From the NCBI GenBank assembly GCA_026770025.1, contig JAMXDE010000009.1:124001-188000 (forward strand): a DNA stretch of 64,000 nucleotides. The letters run 5' to 3'. This DNA comes from Craspedostauros australis (lineage: Eukaryota > Bacillariophyta > Bacillariophyceae > Mastogloiales > Achnanthaceae). Position 1 is the stretch's first letter; each line of letters opens with the position of its first letter. Under the pieces are notes generated by a model, which made no database searches, was not told the DNA's origin, and saw only the letters and a list, made by a program, of their open reading frames with translations. Positions 1 through 11,188 of this stretch are shown in pieces. A program made the position numbers and the translations under genes.

Positions 1-240
1 GCGGATGTCGACGGCTCACTGTTGCCATTGAACATGTGTTGTTGGTTGAAGTCGGCAACTCCATCAGGCACAAGCACGGAGACGAAGGCTGCCCAATAGC
101 TGGTACTGGTGTTGTGTTCGTGTCTGTCGCAAAGCCGTGAATAGGGATACAGGCTACATGACGCATCCTCCGCACGAGCCAACCGCACGAGCCACCCTGC
201 TCTGCGAAGTGAGTGTTTGTGGTAGCTGGTTTTGGTGATT
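1..240 (-). other. possible coding fragment leaving the left edge
   Basis: One minus-strand frame is open from about position 240 to the left edge. Its last part reads like a real protein (…SYWAAFVSVLVPDGVADFN…, about positions 105-45), but there is no ATG I would trust, no stop and no family I recognise. An open run of this length can arise by chance, so this is only a candidate 5' or internal exon of a gene lying mostly to the left of the window. Confidence 0.2.
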
Positions 241-2548
241 GGCCTTCCTTTGGCCGTCTCCCATGTGTCCACATGGACATTGGCACAAGGACAATGGCGA
301 TGACAGAATCCCCGCATCTCGCGGCATACAGCACGTGTTCCCATTTGCGGTGTCCATTCACTTCCTCCACCCTTCTCCCTTTCCTCCGTCGCGATGTCGC
401 ATGTTGCGTGCAGTGGCACGACAAAGAGAGAGAGAGAGAGAGAGAAAGCAATGATGCGGGTCTCCATTGGCATTGGCATCGGCATCGAGTGCTGACGTGA
501 GCACCAACGCCTGTCTCTCCGCGTGGACGTATTAGTACGTGGTTGCATGGACTCTCCAGCCTTGTGGTGACAGGTGCCGGTTTTGTTGCCGAACCAACGA
601 AAGCTGCGATGATGCCACCAATTCCGAACAATCAGAACATCACTACCGCGCAGAATGTCAGAACTCCAGGACGCGGGATTCACACAAGATCGCTTCGTGT
701 GCCCATTCTGGCGGCGATGTTGAAGTGGAGAATTTGAAGTCGTGTTTCAAATGACATAGTTCTGTGTCCCACAAGGACATGGAGGAATATGGAATCGTGA
801 TTCACCAGCTCGGAACATAAATAATGCGTGTTCGGTTAATTCTTCACAAGCCGACCGAACCACAGATGATGACTTTCGTGAAACAGACCAAACTCGCTTT
901 GTGTGCGAACTGAGACGTGGCCTTGATGATGATAGCACTCGTACAACGCCATGAGGTACGAACATTCGTACGATCTCTTTTTCCTTCTGCGTGATGTCGT
1001 GCTGTGTTGTGTTATGTGGAGTTGTTGCAGCGCTGCGTCGTTGCGTCGTACCAACGGGCGCTCCATGCAGGAAGACAAGTTGCGTCATGTAAAGTGCGCG
1101 CAGGCAGGCTGGCGGGCAAACGAGTGGACAAGAGAGAGTTCGTTCGAGAGATGGCGAGGAGAGGATCCAATCAAGCCTGGATGGGCGCGTCGTGTTCGAG
1201 TCTTCCTGTGCACACTTGCACCTAGAGTATTGACATGCATTTGTATGTGCTTGCGTGGTACAAGCTCCCGATACTCCTTCTCTTTCTCCTTTGGACACTC
1301 GCTCCAAACTCCGCCCACAACCTGCAATGCCAAATGACATCGCTGCTGTGGCAAAGAGAGAGGAAAGAAAGAGAATGGCCCTGCACGCGAAATGCCTCGG
1401 CTTTCGCTGGTTCATTCTTCGGTACCAGAAAGTATCGCGTTTTGGGGAAGGGAGATCACGATGAAGTGGAAGTACCCACAGAAACACGACAGCAAAGGTG
1501 CATCGGAGACTCTCACTCATCGATGACATGGAACCTTTCCATGCGCTGACAAGAAGGCATCACTCGTGCGGGTTGGAGAGGAATGGGAACTGTGCTGTCC
1601 AAACCAACGGGGAGAGCATGCATTGTGAGTGTTAGCAACACAACCCAACGCCCAACACCCAACACCCAAGACTTGTCCTCTGTTGCTATCACCCCCAACC
1701 ACACCTTCATCCCTCAACGAATGGGCTCCCGCTCCCATAATTTGCAAACGCAGCGCTCGTATGAGCTGCTCCTCCACATCCCACTCTCTCTATCTCTCTG
1801 GAAGAGCAGAACCAGCCCACATCAGTCCAGCAGCTGTGTGTGGCGCCGTCACGCCTCTCTATCATTCCAACGAGCCTGTTCCGTCCCGTTCCGTCGGATG
1901 GCAACCCGTTCATTCACGGAACCAGTACGATCTGTTATCATTGGTACGAAGCATTGGGCACAAAGGCGTTTATCATCGTGCATCCTGGTATCATCCCGAT
2001 AACGTCCGCTGCTCACCCATCACTCGGCGACTCATCGTTCTCTCGTGGCCAACAAGGGCCAGCGACAGTTACAAAGCGACAAAGAGGTCCTCCGCAAGAG
2101 GGCAGTCCTCATCTGTGCCGAGAAGCGGGGTATCGCTGAAGCGTCACACCAAGTAACAACGTCACAAAAACGGGAAAGGGCCAGCCACCCACTCGCACAC
2201 CCTCTATCACGACAGCATCTCCAATCACACAGCCACAGCCACAACAACAGGTCCAACAACGGCCCCAGTGGTGAAACACGGAGAAACGCCAAGGGCATTT
2301 CCTCGCAAGAGGCATCAGCCTCCAGCAAACTGCACACACTGTTCTTCTGTGCTCTTCTTTCCGCGCCACCCGACTCACTTTTCCGTATCGTGTTGTGCCC
2401 AAACTGCGGTCGTGGCTGTGGCCGCGATCAGGAGCCACACATCTCATAATCCGAAGCGAGCACACAAACAACATCAACACAAACGTTAACATCAACGTCA
2501 ACGTCAACACTAAAGCCATCGTCAATACCAAAGTCCAAGCCAATCGCA
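241..2548. other. intergenic region
   Basis: I see no credible gene here. The longest open frame, minus strand 1529-747, overlaps equally long frames on the other strand and has irregular composition (Cys/Ser/Arg-rich, no domain). From about 2160 the plus strand turns C/A-rich (acaacaacag-type sequence), and 2467-2515 carries short aacgtc-type repeats. I take this as the leader or proximal promoter of the next gene. Confidence 0.5.
425..446. repeat. (GA)n microsatellite
   Basis: About eleven AG/GA dinucleotide units in a non-coding stretch. It is a simple sequence repeat with no visible gene around it. Confidence 0.85.
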
Positions 2549-3829
2549 ATGCAGTCGCAGATACAGAGGAACCTCGAACGACTGAAGGCCAGCCAGAGCA
2601 AGAAAAGAGGCAGTAACCGCTCGCCCGTCAAGCCCGGATCCAGCCACAGCATCATCACAGCATCGACAGCCAGCTGCTGCAGCTTCAGCAGTTTCAGCAA
2701 CGCCAGCTTGGACGCATCCGTCGAACACAGACCAGAAGAATCACGTCCACAATGCTCGCCACGCTCAAGAAGGCGGCCAGCATCAAAGCCACCACAGCCC
2801 GCGTTGCAATCGGAGACAGCAGCCGCACCATCTCATTCATTGCACGCAGACACAGCCAAGAAGCCAGTCAGCCAGGCTCAGAGTGCATCCACAGAAGTCC
2901 CTTCAGCCACATCGTCATCACACTCGTTCGTGGAGAATCAATCTAGTCCCGCTGCGGGCGATACACGTGCTGATGCGTGCACCCCTTCCAGCAATCAGAT
3001 CCAGACACCTCAAACCGCGGCATCGTCACCATCTTCTTCCAATCCTGCCTCTCCGTCTGCTGCCGTTGCTGTTGCCATTGACGATCATGGCGACGATGAT
3101 TGCAGCTGCGCAGAGTCAGAAGAGGATCTGATCGACTTTCTCTCACCACGCTCCAAGCGAAGCGCCCTGCGATCCCAACGCCGCCAACAGCGATCCCAGA
3201 ATCAGCTCGTCAAGGCTGTCACATTTCACGAAGAGCTTAACGTGGTGTACGACGATGAGCGGTTGAGCACGTACGGTGGCATCAGATCGTCACAGGCGAT
3301 GTTGTCACGTCGACTGTGGCGCGATAAGCAGTGCGCATGGTACGAGAGAGCTGACTACACCCTGTTCCGTTTCGAATGCAGCCAAACTGTGCGCTGGATG
3401 CGGGCGCAGCAGCAACGCGGGAAACGACTCCGAGGTTCTCGGTTTAGCAACGATTTTGCCCAAGACGATGAAGAATCGAAGATCGAACATGATCTTCTGG
3501 AGGACGAGGACGGATCCGCGGAGTTCTGCTCTCTCGGACTGGCGCTGCCGTGGAAGGAGATGGAGCGCAGGGAGAACAGAGACGAAACTATCCAGACCGT
3601 GCTGGACGAGCAAGCATGGATCAGACATCTCGCCCGTCAGCAGGAGGCGCAGCAGCAAAAGCTGCAAGTGCCGAGCGGCGAATTGGAGGCACCCATCGTC
3701 GACGAGGCTGAGCACATCGGGGATATCTACTTCGAATGCTGCCAGAATGACTACTTGGATGCCCAGGAGCGCGCTGCGAGGCTGTGCGAAGAGATCCATG
3801 GCCATCGCGCCAGTCTTTGGACCAGCTGA
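2549..3829 (+). CDS. diatom-type 'VxF…WY…EQ' family protein (function unknown)
   Basis: Intronless 426-aa ORF from the first ATG after a C/A-rich leader. Residues 1-215 are low complexity (Ser, Gln, Pro, Ala) with an acidic patch and a basic cluster (SPRSKRSALRSQRRQQR). The C-terminal half is folded in appearance: VKAVTFHEELNVVYDD, then CAWYERADYTLFRF, then a helical stretch GLALPWKEMERRENRDETIQ…VLDEQ, ending ECCQNDYLDAQERAARL. The order 'V-x-F, C-x-W-Y-x3-[DE]-Y, long helix ending EQ, terminal A-x-x-x-A helix' is shared with the protein at 57504-58547, so the two are probably paralogues. I know this arrangement as a repeated hypothetical family of diatoms; no biochemical role is known to me. 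The stop is followed by a plain intergenic region. Confidence 0.75.
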   Translation: MQSQIQRNLERLKASQSKKRGSNRSPVKPGSSHSIITASTASCCSFSSFSNASLDASVEHRPEESRPQCSPRSRRRPASKPPQPALQSETAAAPSHSLHADTAKKPVSQAQSASTEVPSATSSSHSFVENQSSPAAGDTRADACTPSSNQIQTPQTAASSPSSSNPASPSAAVAVAIDDHGDDDCSCAESEEDLIDFLSPRSKRSALRSQRRQQRSQNQLVKAVTFHEELNVVYDDERLSTYGGIRSSQAMLSRRLWRDKQCAWYERADYTLFRFECSQTVRWMRAQQQRGKRLRGSRFSNDFAQDDEESKIEHDLLEDEDGSAEFCSLGLALPWKEMERRENRDETIQTVLDEQAWIRHLARQQEAQQQKLQVPSGELEAPIVDEAEHIGDIYFECCQNDYLDAQERAARLCEEIHGHRASLWTS

Positions 3830-5557
3830 GGCAGGGTGCGATCATTACGGAGCGGGAAATGGCTCCACAGCAGCAGATGTAGGGGAAGTGGTGGCGTATG
3901 CACATAATCGCATGGATACAATCAACGACCCCTCAGTGTAGCACTTAAGACACGTTAAGCAAGCTCATGCGAATACCTTCTCCCGTTCTGCGAATGCCAT
4001 AGTCGCCATTACGTAGGAGTTCTCCGTGCGAAGGCACGTTCTTTGAAGATCCACGAAGACACATCCAGACGCGCGCAGAGTCCTACGCCAAACGCGCCCT
4101 GACGGTTGCCGCTCTCGCAGGTCGCCCCCTCCCACTACTCCTGGGTGAAGCGATGCTGCGCGGGTCCTGGTGGTCACAAGTACTGCCGTTACTGCGATCA
4201 CTTCTGGTTCAAACCGCTCCACACCACACGACACGATACGCAATCAACGCGCAACGTCCACTTCGATTGCCATCTCCAAAGCTGCTCACATCACGGTGCG
4301 ACCTACTCGTACCAAGTTCTGCACCATACAAGCACTCCCCTGAGCAACTCAACAATTGCATGCAATGAATCCTGCTCTATTCCACCCACTGGGATCGTTC
4401 ATGTCTTTGCCGCTGCACATTCTCAAGGACTGGCGAGCAATGAATCGATCGTGCGAGCGTATCACACGATGCTGTTTTGTGGGATCGAACTATCTTTGAT
4501 GCGCAGGCTTTCCTCAACGTGATCTATCTTCTTCCGTATTCATACCTGTCATTTATAGTGTCCGTACTTCGTATGTGTGTGTTACACACAGTCATTGTTC
4601 TTTTCTTTGTACGCGCAGACTCCATCAGTTGTTCTTTGCAGAATCGTGAGTTGTATCGTGTTCCAGACATACACCAACACAGACAAACAAAAGAAAACAC
4701 GCACTCGTGATCCACGAGAATGAATCACGGATACTTTTTGAAAAAAAGAGAAAACACAACAGACAAAACGGCGAACAAGTTGATTGATGGAAATGGACGA
4801 CGAAGACAACAACGGTGACGAGAACGGCAAGGTCGGGTGTTCCACAAACATGGGAGCTGCCAATCACATGCGCACTGCGGATCATAGTTGAAGGCGTTGT
4901 GGTGATTGTGGCGGTGTTGCTGCTGCAGTTCTGCCACTTCTGCCTCGGCTTCTACCATCGCCCCCATGATTTCTCACTTCACCAGAGGGCACCGTCGATG
5001 GACGCATGAAGTTGTCATAAAAAGCGTAAGTGCGAGAAGTCAAATGCACGAGCACGCACGGCTCCAAATCGATTTGCATGGAAAGGGCCACCATCTGGAA
5101 CAGTACCGCGAGATCATCTTGCGTCTGATCCACTCAACTTTGCGTCATGTATCTCAATTCAAGTTCGTCGTTTCCATTCTCACTTGCATTGTCTTCTTCC
5201 ATCTTCACTTGCATCTTCGCTGCTGCTTCTGTTGTTGCTGTTGTTGGTTCCATCCACAGTCACTGCCGCTGTGTTGTCAAGCATCAGCATTCCACAAAGA
5301 ATCCATCATCGGTTGACAGTGTGATCATCGTACGCTGACTTTCTTCCAAGTCTCAGACCAGGCCCACATCCAAGTCCACGCTCACGTCCACGCTCACGTC
5401 AGAGCCTTCACCGTTCCATCCGGGTTCGCTGCTGTCGGCGACGATATCCACTGCGCGGCTCCTTTCAGAGACAACTTCTTTCTCACTGAGGTTCACACTG
5501 TTGTTGCGGAACGCACCATACAGCATCATTCACTGAGGACACTTCCTCATCATCATC
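3830..5557. other. intergenic region with a short 12-bp tandem repeat
   Basis: No supportable gene. All open frames are short and overlap on both strands. At 5375-5400 the 12-mer tccacgctcacg occurs just over twice in tandem. Pyrimidine-rich stretches near 4500-4620 and 5160-5280 suggest untranslated or promoter DNA. The last 60 bases before the next ATG are cat/cac-rich. Confidence 0.5.
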
Positions 5558-6724
5558 ATGGCGATCCAATACCACCAAGAACCAAGCGCAACGCATTCCG
5601 TTGCGACAGTGCAAGGTGGCGATGGGATCAATCTCATCGCTGATACCATCCAATCCATGGAGACAGAAGAAATTCAAGACGATTTTGGCCGCGACACGAT
5701 TCGAGCCGATATTCACAGAAGCACCCTGAACAGCATGACCAAAGGTGACGAAGAAATGGTGACATCACCTCCCGCATCGTTTGCGATCAATACTGAGCCT
5801 CCAGAGCTTTGTGATGAGCCGTCCTTCGAGGAAGCAGTACCAATGCGGCGACGCAAGAAACTTGCTCGAATCCCAGCACGGCGCAGCAAGCACGCACAAC
5901 GCGAGCCCGACACCCCACAAGCAAACTCTGCATTCAAGCTCGCCCCGCCCTGCATCGCCCAACCCAATGATCTGGATTTGGTTCTTCACCACGAGGACTT
6001 CCCGCGTTTGGTGGCGGCTTGTGCCAAGCTCAAGAGCGCGAAGATCACGCTGAAGGAAATGACAGCTACGGACTTCATGTACAAGAGCCATCGTCCAGAG
6101 TCCCACCATCACGCAGTGCGTCACGACAACGACGACCGCAAGCGCCCGCCAACTCCCGATGGGCTCTGCGAAGCAGTGGCGCGCATGAAGACGTATGTGT
6201 CGTCCATCCAGGGCGCGACTTTTCCGCAGATCTCACGCGGCCTCTGTCCCCACACCGACAAGCTGGTGGACAACTCCTTGAATGTCTTGGAGAAGGAAAT
6301 CTCTGCCATTGAGAATTCCCTGCAGCAATCCTGCTTCCTTCAAGGCATGCTGTCGGCTTACGGCGCTTCGTCGTCGTCATCCGCAACATCCCCCGCAGCA
6401 CTCGGCGTGAAGTACGCGAAATGGCAGCTCGACGTCTTGATGGATTGGATGGCGCAGCACAGCGACAATCCCTTCCCCACTTCAAAAGAGATCATGGAAC
6501 TGTCGCACGCTACCAACCTGACGTGCGCGCAGGTGGTGAACTGGTCGACGAACGTCCGCAAGCGCAACTGGAAGGGCACGCTGAATGGGAAGAGACCACA
6601 CCACTTCATGGACTTTCTGTTCCTCGCACAGGAACGCTCCGGTTCATCCCGGAAGAATGCGCAGCCGGTGGCGGTGACATCCAATTCCAGCCACGATCGC
6701 AAGCGCGCCATCTGGCACGTGTGA
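5558..6724 (+). CDS. TALE (KN-type) homeodomain protein
   Basis: Intronless 388-aa protein, probably a nuclear sequence-specific transcription factor. The homeodomain lies near the C-terminus: helix 1 begins KWQLDVLMDWMAQHSDNPFP, the loop contains NPFPT as in TALE proteins (usually NPYPT), and recognition helix 3 reads AQVVNWSTNVRKRNWK. This retains the diagnostic W-x-x-N-x-R-x-R pattern. A bipartite-like basic stretch (MRRRKKLARIPARRSKH) near residue 100 could be a nuclear signal. The rest is low complexity, with a possible conserved helical region at 130-170 (LVLHHEDFPRLVAACAKLK). Diatom genomes encode several such KN/TALE-like proteins; the target is not deducible here. It converges on the PP2C gene with about 700 bp between stops. 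Confidence 0.85.
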   Translation: MAIQYHQEPSATHSVATVQGGDGINLIADTIQSMETEEIQDDFGRDTIRADIHRSTLNSMTKGDEEMVTSPPASFAINTEPPELCDEPSFEEAVPMRRRKKLARIPARRSKHAQREPDTPQANSAFKLAPPCIAQPNDLDLVLHHEDFPRLVAACAKLKSAKITLKEMTATDFMYKSHRPESHHHAVRHDNDDRKRPPTPDGLCEAVARMKTYVSSIQGATFPQISRGLCPHTDKLVDNSLNVLEKEISAIENSLQQSCFLQGMLSAYGASSSSSATSPAALGVKYAKWQLDVLMDWMAQHSDNPFPTSKEIMELSHATNLTCAQVVNWSTNVRKRNWKGTLNGKRPHHFMDFLFLAQERSGSSRKNAQPVAVTSNSSHDRKRAIWHV

Positions 6725-7425
6725 TGGTACGAAGCGTGCACCCACTGACTGCATCATCCACAGAGTGGGCGAAGAAGAAGAAGCACTTCATACATGATTC
6801 ATGAATACAGAAGAGTAGAACGAAAATCAGGCAGAAGGACAAAGAGACAGTGCGAACAGCATCGAGCAGAGCAGAGTAGTAGGCTTGAAAGAGTATGTAA
6901 GCTTGAGGATAATGTCAAAATCTAGTAGAGCGACCACAGGAAACATACATCCTCGTGTGAGGAGGAGCCGTGTTTGAGAAGTATTCCAGCTGATACTGGA
7001 TGGCTTGCAGAACAACTTGTCAACGTCATCGTTGTTGCTGCTACTGCTGAATGTTGTTGTGCGTTTCGTGCAGCAGTGGTGGGAAAGTATGATGCTCTAT
7101 TCCGATGATCACTCGCTTTTGTTTCTGCTTTGCTTGTAAGGATCGCTCCTTGCATTTACCTCCCTGCATAAATTCTAGCTGCAGTACGATTTGATAGTGT
7201 GGTCAGAGTAGGGTTGGCGGAGTACACGGTACGAGTATGGTATTGTTTGATATGATAGTATGATATGTTGTGATAGTGCCTCCTTGGTGCATGCGCACGC
7301 ACTTGCGCATTCCGACGATGACATGTTGCACACTGTAGGAGGAGTATAGTGGTGTGATGTGTTGTGGCAAAACCAGCGCCGAAAGTCAAAGCCCAAAGGA
7401 GTGACAGCGACGAGACCGGATGTAA
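6725..7425. other. intergenic region between convergent genes
   Basis: Shared 3' region of the homeodomain and PP2C genes. It holds one copy of the recurrent word TACGAGTAT (7230-7238) next to tgatatgatagtatgatatg-like low-complexity DNA. No gene is visible. Confidence 0.5.
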
Positions 7426-8781
7426 TTATGAGGAGGCCTCCGGCGCGTCGCTGTCCGCGGCATCAGGTGCTTCTTCCATCTGCTGCTGTTGCTGCTGAGA
7501 TTCTGCGTTGTTCTGCTTGGTGGCGTCGATGATTTTTTGCTCTCTTGCTTGGCGGCGCGCGGCGATCCCGCCGCCATCACCGATGTTCTGGGCAGCGAGC
7601 TTGACGATGATGGCGGTCATGTTGTCCTTCGAACCTAGTTCTAAGCATTCGTCGAGCAGCTCCTCCGCCACAAGTCCCATGTTGGATTCCCCCTCGTCCA
7701 TCATCTTGGTGACGGAATCGACGCAGTTCTGATTCGACTGCACGTCCCAGATGCCGTCGCAGGCGACGATGATGAATTCGTCTAGATCGGCATTGCGTGG
7801 CTGCACGATGATGTCGGGGACGCTGGATACCTTCTGGTCTCCCGGTGCTACCTGCGGTCTGTCGTCGGCGGGTTCGTCCTTGGCATCACCGTTCATGGCG
7901 ACGTCCGAGGTGGTGGCGCTGTCTCCGGTGGTGCCCGCGAGGACCGTGGCCATGGATTTGAAGCGGAAGTCCCCGAGGCCGCGGCTCACGGCCAGATCTC
8001 CCTCGACACGGCCGCCCGTGACGTAGCCACCGGCAGCGCGGATCCGCCGCTCCTCCCCCTCGTCGTCCGGCTTGTGATCGTAGGAGAGGGGGTTGGCGTG
8101 GTGGGTGTTGCGCGACAGGACGCTTCTGGAGTCGCCGGCATTGGCGCAGACGATCCAATCGGGAGTGACCATGACGACGCAGGCGGTGGTGCCTGAATCG
8201 GTGTCGGTGGCTGCTTCGTTCTGACTCTGGGCTGCGGCAGTGGCCGCCGCGGACTTGGGCGCCCCATTCTCGGTGGCGGCCGACGTCGACGGCTGCGGTG
8301 GGTGGTAGGGCGAGTTGGCATCCTGGTGGGGCTGTCCTCTGCAGGCCATGCCTATTTCTCTGTCCAGGTTGACGAAGGCCTCCTTGAGGGCCTGCTCCAG
8401 CAGCTCCGATCCGCCCCGGATGTACTCCGTCTTCTCGGCGTCCTCCAGCGTGGCCTCCTTGGTCTGACGATCAGCGCAGAAGGCAGCGTACTCGATGAAC
8501 TTGGGCTGGTGCGAGAGCACCCTGAGGAAGTTGTTGCCCGAGTAGATGGCAGCGTACGTGCCTCCGTGACCATCGAAGACGGCGAAGACTGAGTGGCCCG
8601 CCAGCACCTGCTTGTCGCCGCTGGGCATCGTCGCGTATATGCTGCTCTCCGCGATGTGCGCGTCTTCCATGTGAACTCGCCATCCCTGCATTGAGGACAG
8701 GCCGAAGTCGATCTTCTCCGCCTCTATGCTCCCCGTGTGGGTCTCCTTGTCTGTCACTGGCTTTGCGAGTAGGTTTCCCAT
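7426..8781 (-). CDS. PP2C-type protein serine/threonine phosphatase
   Basis: Single-exon 451-aa PPM/PP2C phosphatase. Visible motifs in order: QGWRVHMEDAH (residues 32-42), VFDGHGG (68-74, metal-binding DG), a TTACVVMVT strand, ANAGDSRSVLSR, LAVSRGLGDFRFK, VACDGIWDV and KDNMTAIIVKL. All catalytic metal-binding acidic positions of the family (E/D in MED, DGH, CDG, DN) appear present. A low-complexity insert of about 60 residues (Pro/Ser/Ala/Gln) precedes the TTA motif, and there is a Gln-rich C-terminal tail. The protein starts MGNLLAKP, a good N-myristoylation context, so membrane association is possible. The leader just upstream is CA-rich, supporting this ATG. Order and length resemble plant and protist PP2C phosphatases; the substrate is unknown. 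Confidence 0.93.
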   Translation of the reverse strand: MGNLLAKPVTDKETHTGSIEAEKIDFGLSSMQGWRVHMEDAHIAESSIYATMPSGDKQVLAGHSVFAVFDGHGGTYAAIYSGNNFLRVLSHQPKFIEYAAFCADRQTKEATLEDAEKTEYIRGGSELLEQALKEAFVNLDREIGMACRGQPHQDANSPYHPPQPSTSAATENGAPKSAAATAAAQSQNEAATDTDSGTTACVVMVTPDWIVCANAGDSRSVLSRNTHHANPLSYDHKPDDEGEERRIRAAGGYVTGGRVEGDLAVSRGLGDFRFKSMATVLAGTTGDSATTSDVAMNGDAKDEPADDRPQVAPGDQKVSSVPDIIVQPRNADLDEFIIVACDGIWDVQSNQNCVDSVTKMMDEGESNMGLVAEELLDECLELGSKDNMTAIIVKLAAQNIGDGGGIAARRQAREQKIIDATKQNNAESQQQQQQMEEAPDAADSDAPEASS

Positions 8782-10021
8782 GTTGTCTGTTGTCTGTTGT
8801 GTGCTGTTTATTGTCTGTTGTCTATGGATGTCTCTCGGTGGCGTTCAACACGATGCGATGCAATACTGTGATGTCGTGAAGGTTGTGTCTGCTACTGCTA
8901 CTGCTGCTGATCTTGGTCTCCGTCACTCTGCTATGCTCTACGATGCTCTGCTATACTCTACGAATATATCTCCTGGGCACGCTCTCCGCTCCCTTGCGTT
9001 CTCTCGGTCGTCTCGTGCCTCAGATGGTCTCGTGCCAGGCGAACAATTCAATCCAATGGCGATGTCAAGCAAGATGAATACGATTGAGGTTGTCTGCTCT
9101 GCTCTGCTCTGCTCTAGTCGTACGAGTGTGAGTGTGAGTATGCTGCTGTCTTTGTTGTTGCTTGGACTCGTATTGGCACAATCGGAATCCTACCAAGGTA
9201 TTATACTCCACGAGCACGCAAGGCGACGATCAACGATGTGGATGTGAAGGCAGTGGTCGGCTCCAACGAGAGGCTGCCTGCCAAAGGTGAGAGGACCAAG
9301 AACAACACCAACAAGGCTCTTGAAGAGGCGACGACACAATCATCGCCACGACCACGACAAAGTCCCAAACCCCCCTTGCGAAAACTCGTGCCGTCGCGCG
9401 CAGATCAGAAAGCCAGCTGCGGTTCTGTTTTTCGTCATCGGTGACCACACATCGCGATCGTGGAAGTCTCCTTGAATCGAGCTTGTCGGAGTCATTCCAC
9501 AGATGGCATTCCTCAGTGACCGTGTCCGTTCCGCTTTGCAGAAATATGCCGTTAACTGACAGTTTCAAAAGATACATTCGGGCGTCTGTCCTTCGGTCTC
9601 TTCCTTCTTGGCACTCTCTCCCTTCGGAGGCACCCACCCGGGCGAGTAGAGTAGAGGAGAGTAGAGTAGAGTAGAGCACGCACGGTGTCAACCATACGGA
9701 TAGCTCGTACACCCAAAGGTCCAGCATTCCCGGCTCTCTGCTAAGGCAATCTATCTGTATAGTATAATGTCTCCTCTACGCGTACGAGCTACGACTCTCA
9801 ATGCTTGCGCTAGCGGAGCAGCACCTATCATACAATTGTGAACACAGCTCATAGGTTCCACACATAGTTTTGGTTGATGATGAAACCATGTATTATATTA
9901 CATAATATTAAATCATACTATATTCGTATCATACTCGTATTTTTATATCGGAGCGATGTCTGCGACTGTTACTCTATCAGAGTGCTTGTGCGGATGCCCG
10001 ACTCCTCGATCCCACCCATCC
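8782..10021. other. intergenic region with low-complexity repeats
   Basis: No gene supported. The first about 70 bases are the CA-rich leader of the PP2C gene (minus strand). There are ctctgctctgctctgctcta-like repeats near 9095-9116, tctgctatactctacga duplicated near 8930-8965, and a run of (gaGTA)n units at 9644-9676. At 9931-9939 the word TACGAGTAT occurs on the minus strand inside an AT-rich stretch (9890-9950). Confidence 0.5.
9644..9676. repeat. (GTAGA)n short tandem repeat
   Basis: Five-base units gagta/gtaga repeated six to seven times with one interruption, in non-coding DNA. Confidence 0.7.
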
Positions 10022-11188
10022 CTACTCCGGCAGAAATCGCAGAGAGAAGACCCAGAGCGCGACGGTGATCAATGCAACCACCGTGAAAGCTCCACAGATG
10101 ACGATGTCATTGAGTCTGCTCCCTTTGCTTTTCTTCTTGCTGTCGAGACTGCTTTGGCTTGTCTGGCAAGTGTCGCCTGTGCCATCGGCGTCGTGCTTCA
10201 TACTGGCGCGAGTACTTGTGGAAAGGTTTGCATCGATCACGTCCGACTGAGCTGCCAATGTTGGAATGACGCGAGCTTCATAGTGGCGGGGATGATGTTC
10301 GTCCTCTTGGCGTGCTTTCTGATGCGCGTCTTGGCAGCCATGCACCAAGCGAGGCTCCCCATGTTGACCAGGCCCTCGTTCGGGCGGATTGCTTGCGGCG
10401 CTTGAATCTGACTGGAGCTCAACCAGCGCAAAAACATGTGCGATCGGCACATGGTCCGTACATCTTGGTGAGTACCATTGGTGCTGAGGCATCAAGTCCA
10501 TGCAAAGTGGGTCCGAGATCACGACCCCCATCGGACACGCGTCAAGTTCGTTCGAGATCGCCGTCACTTCGTTGAGGATCATTGCGCTGCCGTTATCTGA
10601 CAGATTTGGGATGTTGCGGAGACTATGGTTAAATGTGTTGCCATCGGTCACAATTTGGCCCATTGTGACGGGCCAGGGCGAAGCAAAGACGATTGGGACG
10701 CTCCCAGCTTCAGCAGTGTCGGTGCCCGCCCTGTCACTCTTGCAAGCGCCATCGGTGGAGGCGCCAGTGTCGTCATTGCCATGGACGCAGCCATCGCTGG
10801 CTTCACCATCAGAAGTAGCAGCAACAGCAACAGCAACAGCAGTATCCGGACAAGGACCGATAGAGGTAATGTTGTCGACGTTGTGGTCGTCGCAATTTCG
10901 CTCGAGGTCATACTCATCGTCGATGTCAACATTGACAACGTTGGCGATCTGCTCAATGTCAGGACTCGCAAAATCATCCGAAATGGCATCTGCATGGCCA
11001 TGCATAACGTCACGAGTTTGAACCGCATCCAGCAGAGAGTCTTCGACGAAGGTCGAGCCATCATGGAATTGGATAGTCTCACGTTTGATGACAGACCCAC
11101 CTTGTGTCATTATGAATTTGACAGAGCGTGATGCTTCGTTGGCTATCTTTTGTTTCATCGTTGGAAATGTCAGTGATGGTCGTTGCAT
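10022..11188 (-). CDS. acidic low-complexity protein with one C-terminal membrane helix
   Basis: Open frame of 388 aa; the alternative start MKQKIANEASR is ten codons further in. The body is acidic and low complexity (Asp/Ser/Ala-rich, with poly-AV near 115-125). Before the end comes a basic cluster (SKKKSKGSR), followed directly by a hydrophobic helix, about residues 361-383 (DIVICGAFTVVALITVALW), and six polar residues to the stop. No signal peptide is visible, so a tail-anchored or type II topology is likely. The leader is CAACA-rich, which supports the ORF being a gene. The neighbour at 13345-14676 has the same architecture and shares a VxIDxExDxxxE-like patch, so the two may be tandem paralogues. 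Diatom leucine-rich-repeat receptor-like proteins also have an acidic cytosolic region before one helix. No leucine-rich repeat follows here, so truncation is possible. Confidence 0.5.
   Translation of the reverse strand: MQRPSLTFPTMKQKIANEASRSVKFIMTQGGSVIKRETIQFHDGSTFVEDSLLDAVQTRDVMHGHADAISDDFASPDIEQIANVVNVDIDDEYDLERNCDDHNVDNITSIGPCPDTAVAVAVAATSDGEASDGCVHGNDDTGASTDGACKSDRAGTDTAEAGSVPIVFASPWPVTMGQIVTDGNTFNHSLRNIPNLSDNGSAMILNEVTAISNELDACPMGVVISDPLCMDLMPQHQWYSPRCTDHVPIAHVFALVELQSDSSAASNPPERGPGQHGEPRLVHGCQDAHQKARQEDEHHPRHYEARVIPTLAAQSDVIDANLSTSTRASMKHDADGTGDTCQTSQSSLDSKKKSKGSRLNDIVICGAFTVVALITVALWVFSLRFLPE

Noticed and set aside
747-1529. 260-codon minus-strand open frame
   Set aside because: Cys/Ser/Arg-rich without domain, overlapped by several equally long plus-strand frames, no CA-rich leader; treated as non-coding.
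9230-9727. Possible leucine-rich-repeat exon for the truncated-receptor hypothesis
   Set aside because: The translation shows no LxxLxLxxN repeats; nothing on the minus strand between 8782 and 13345 reads as LRR.
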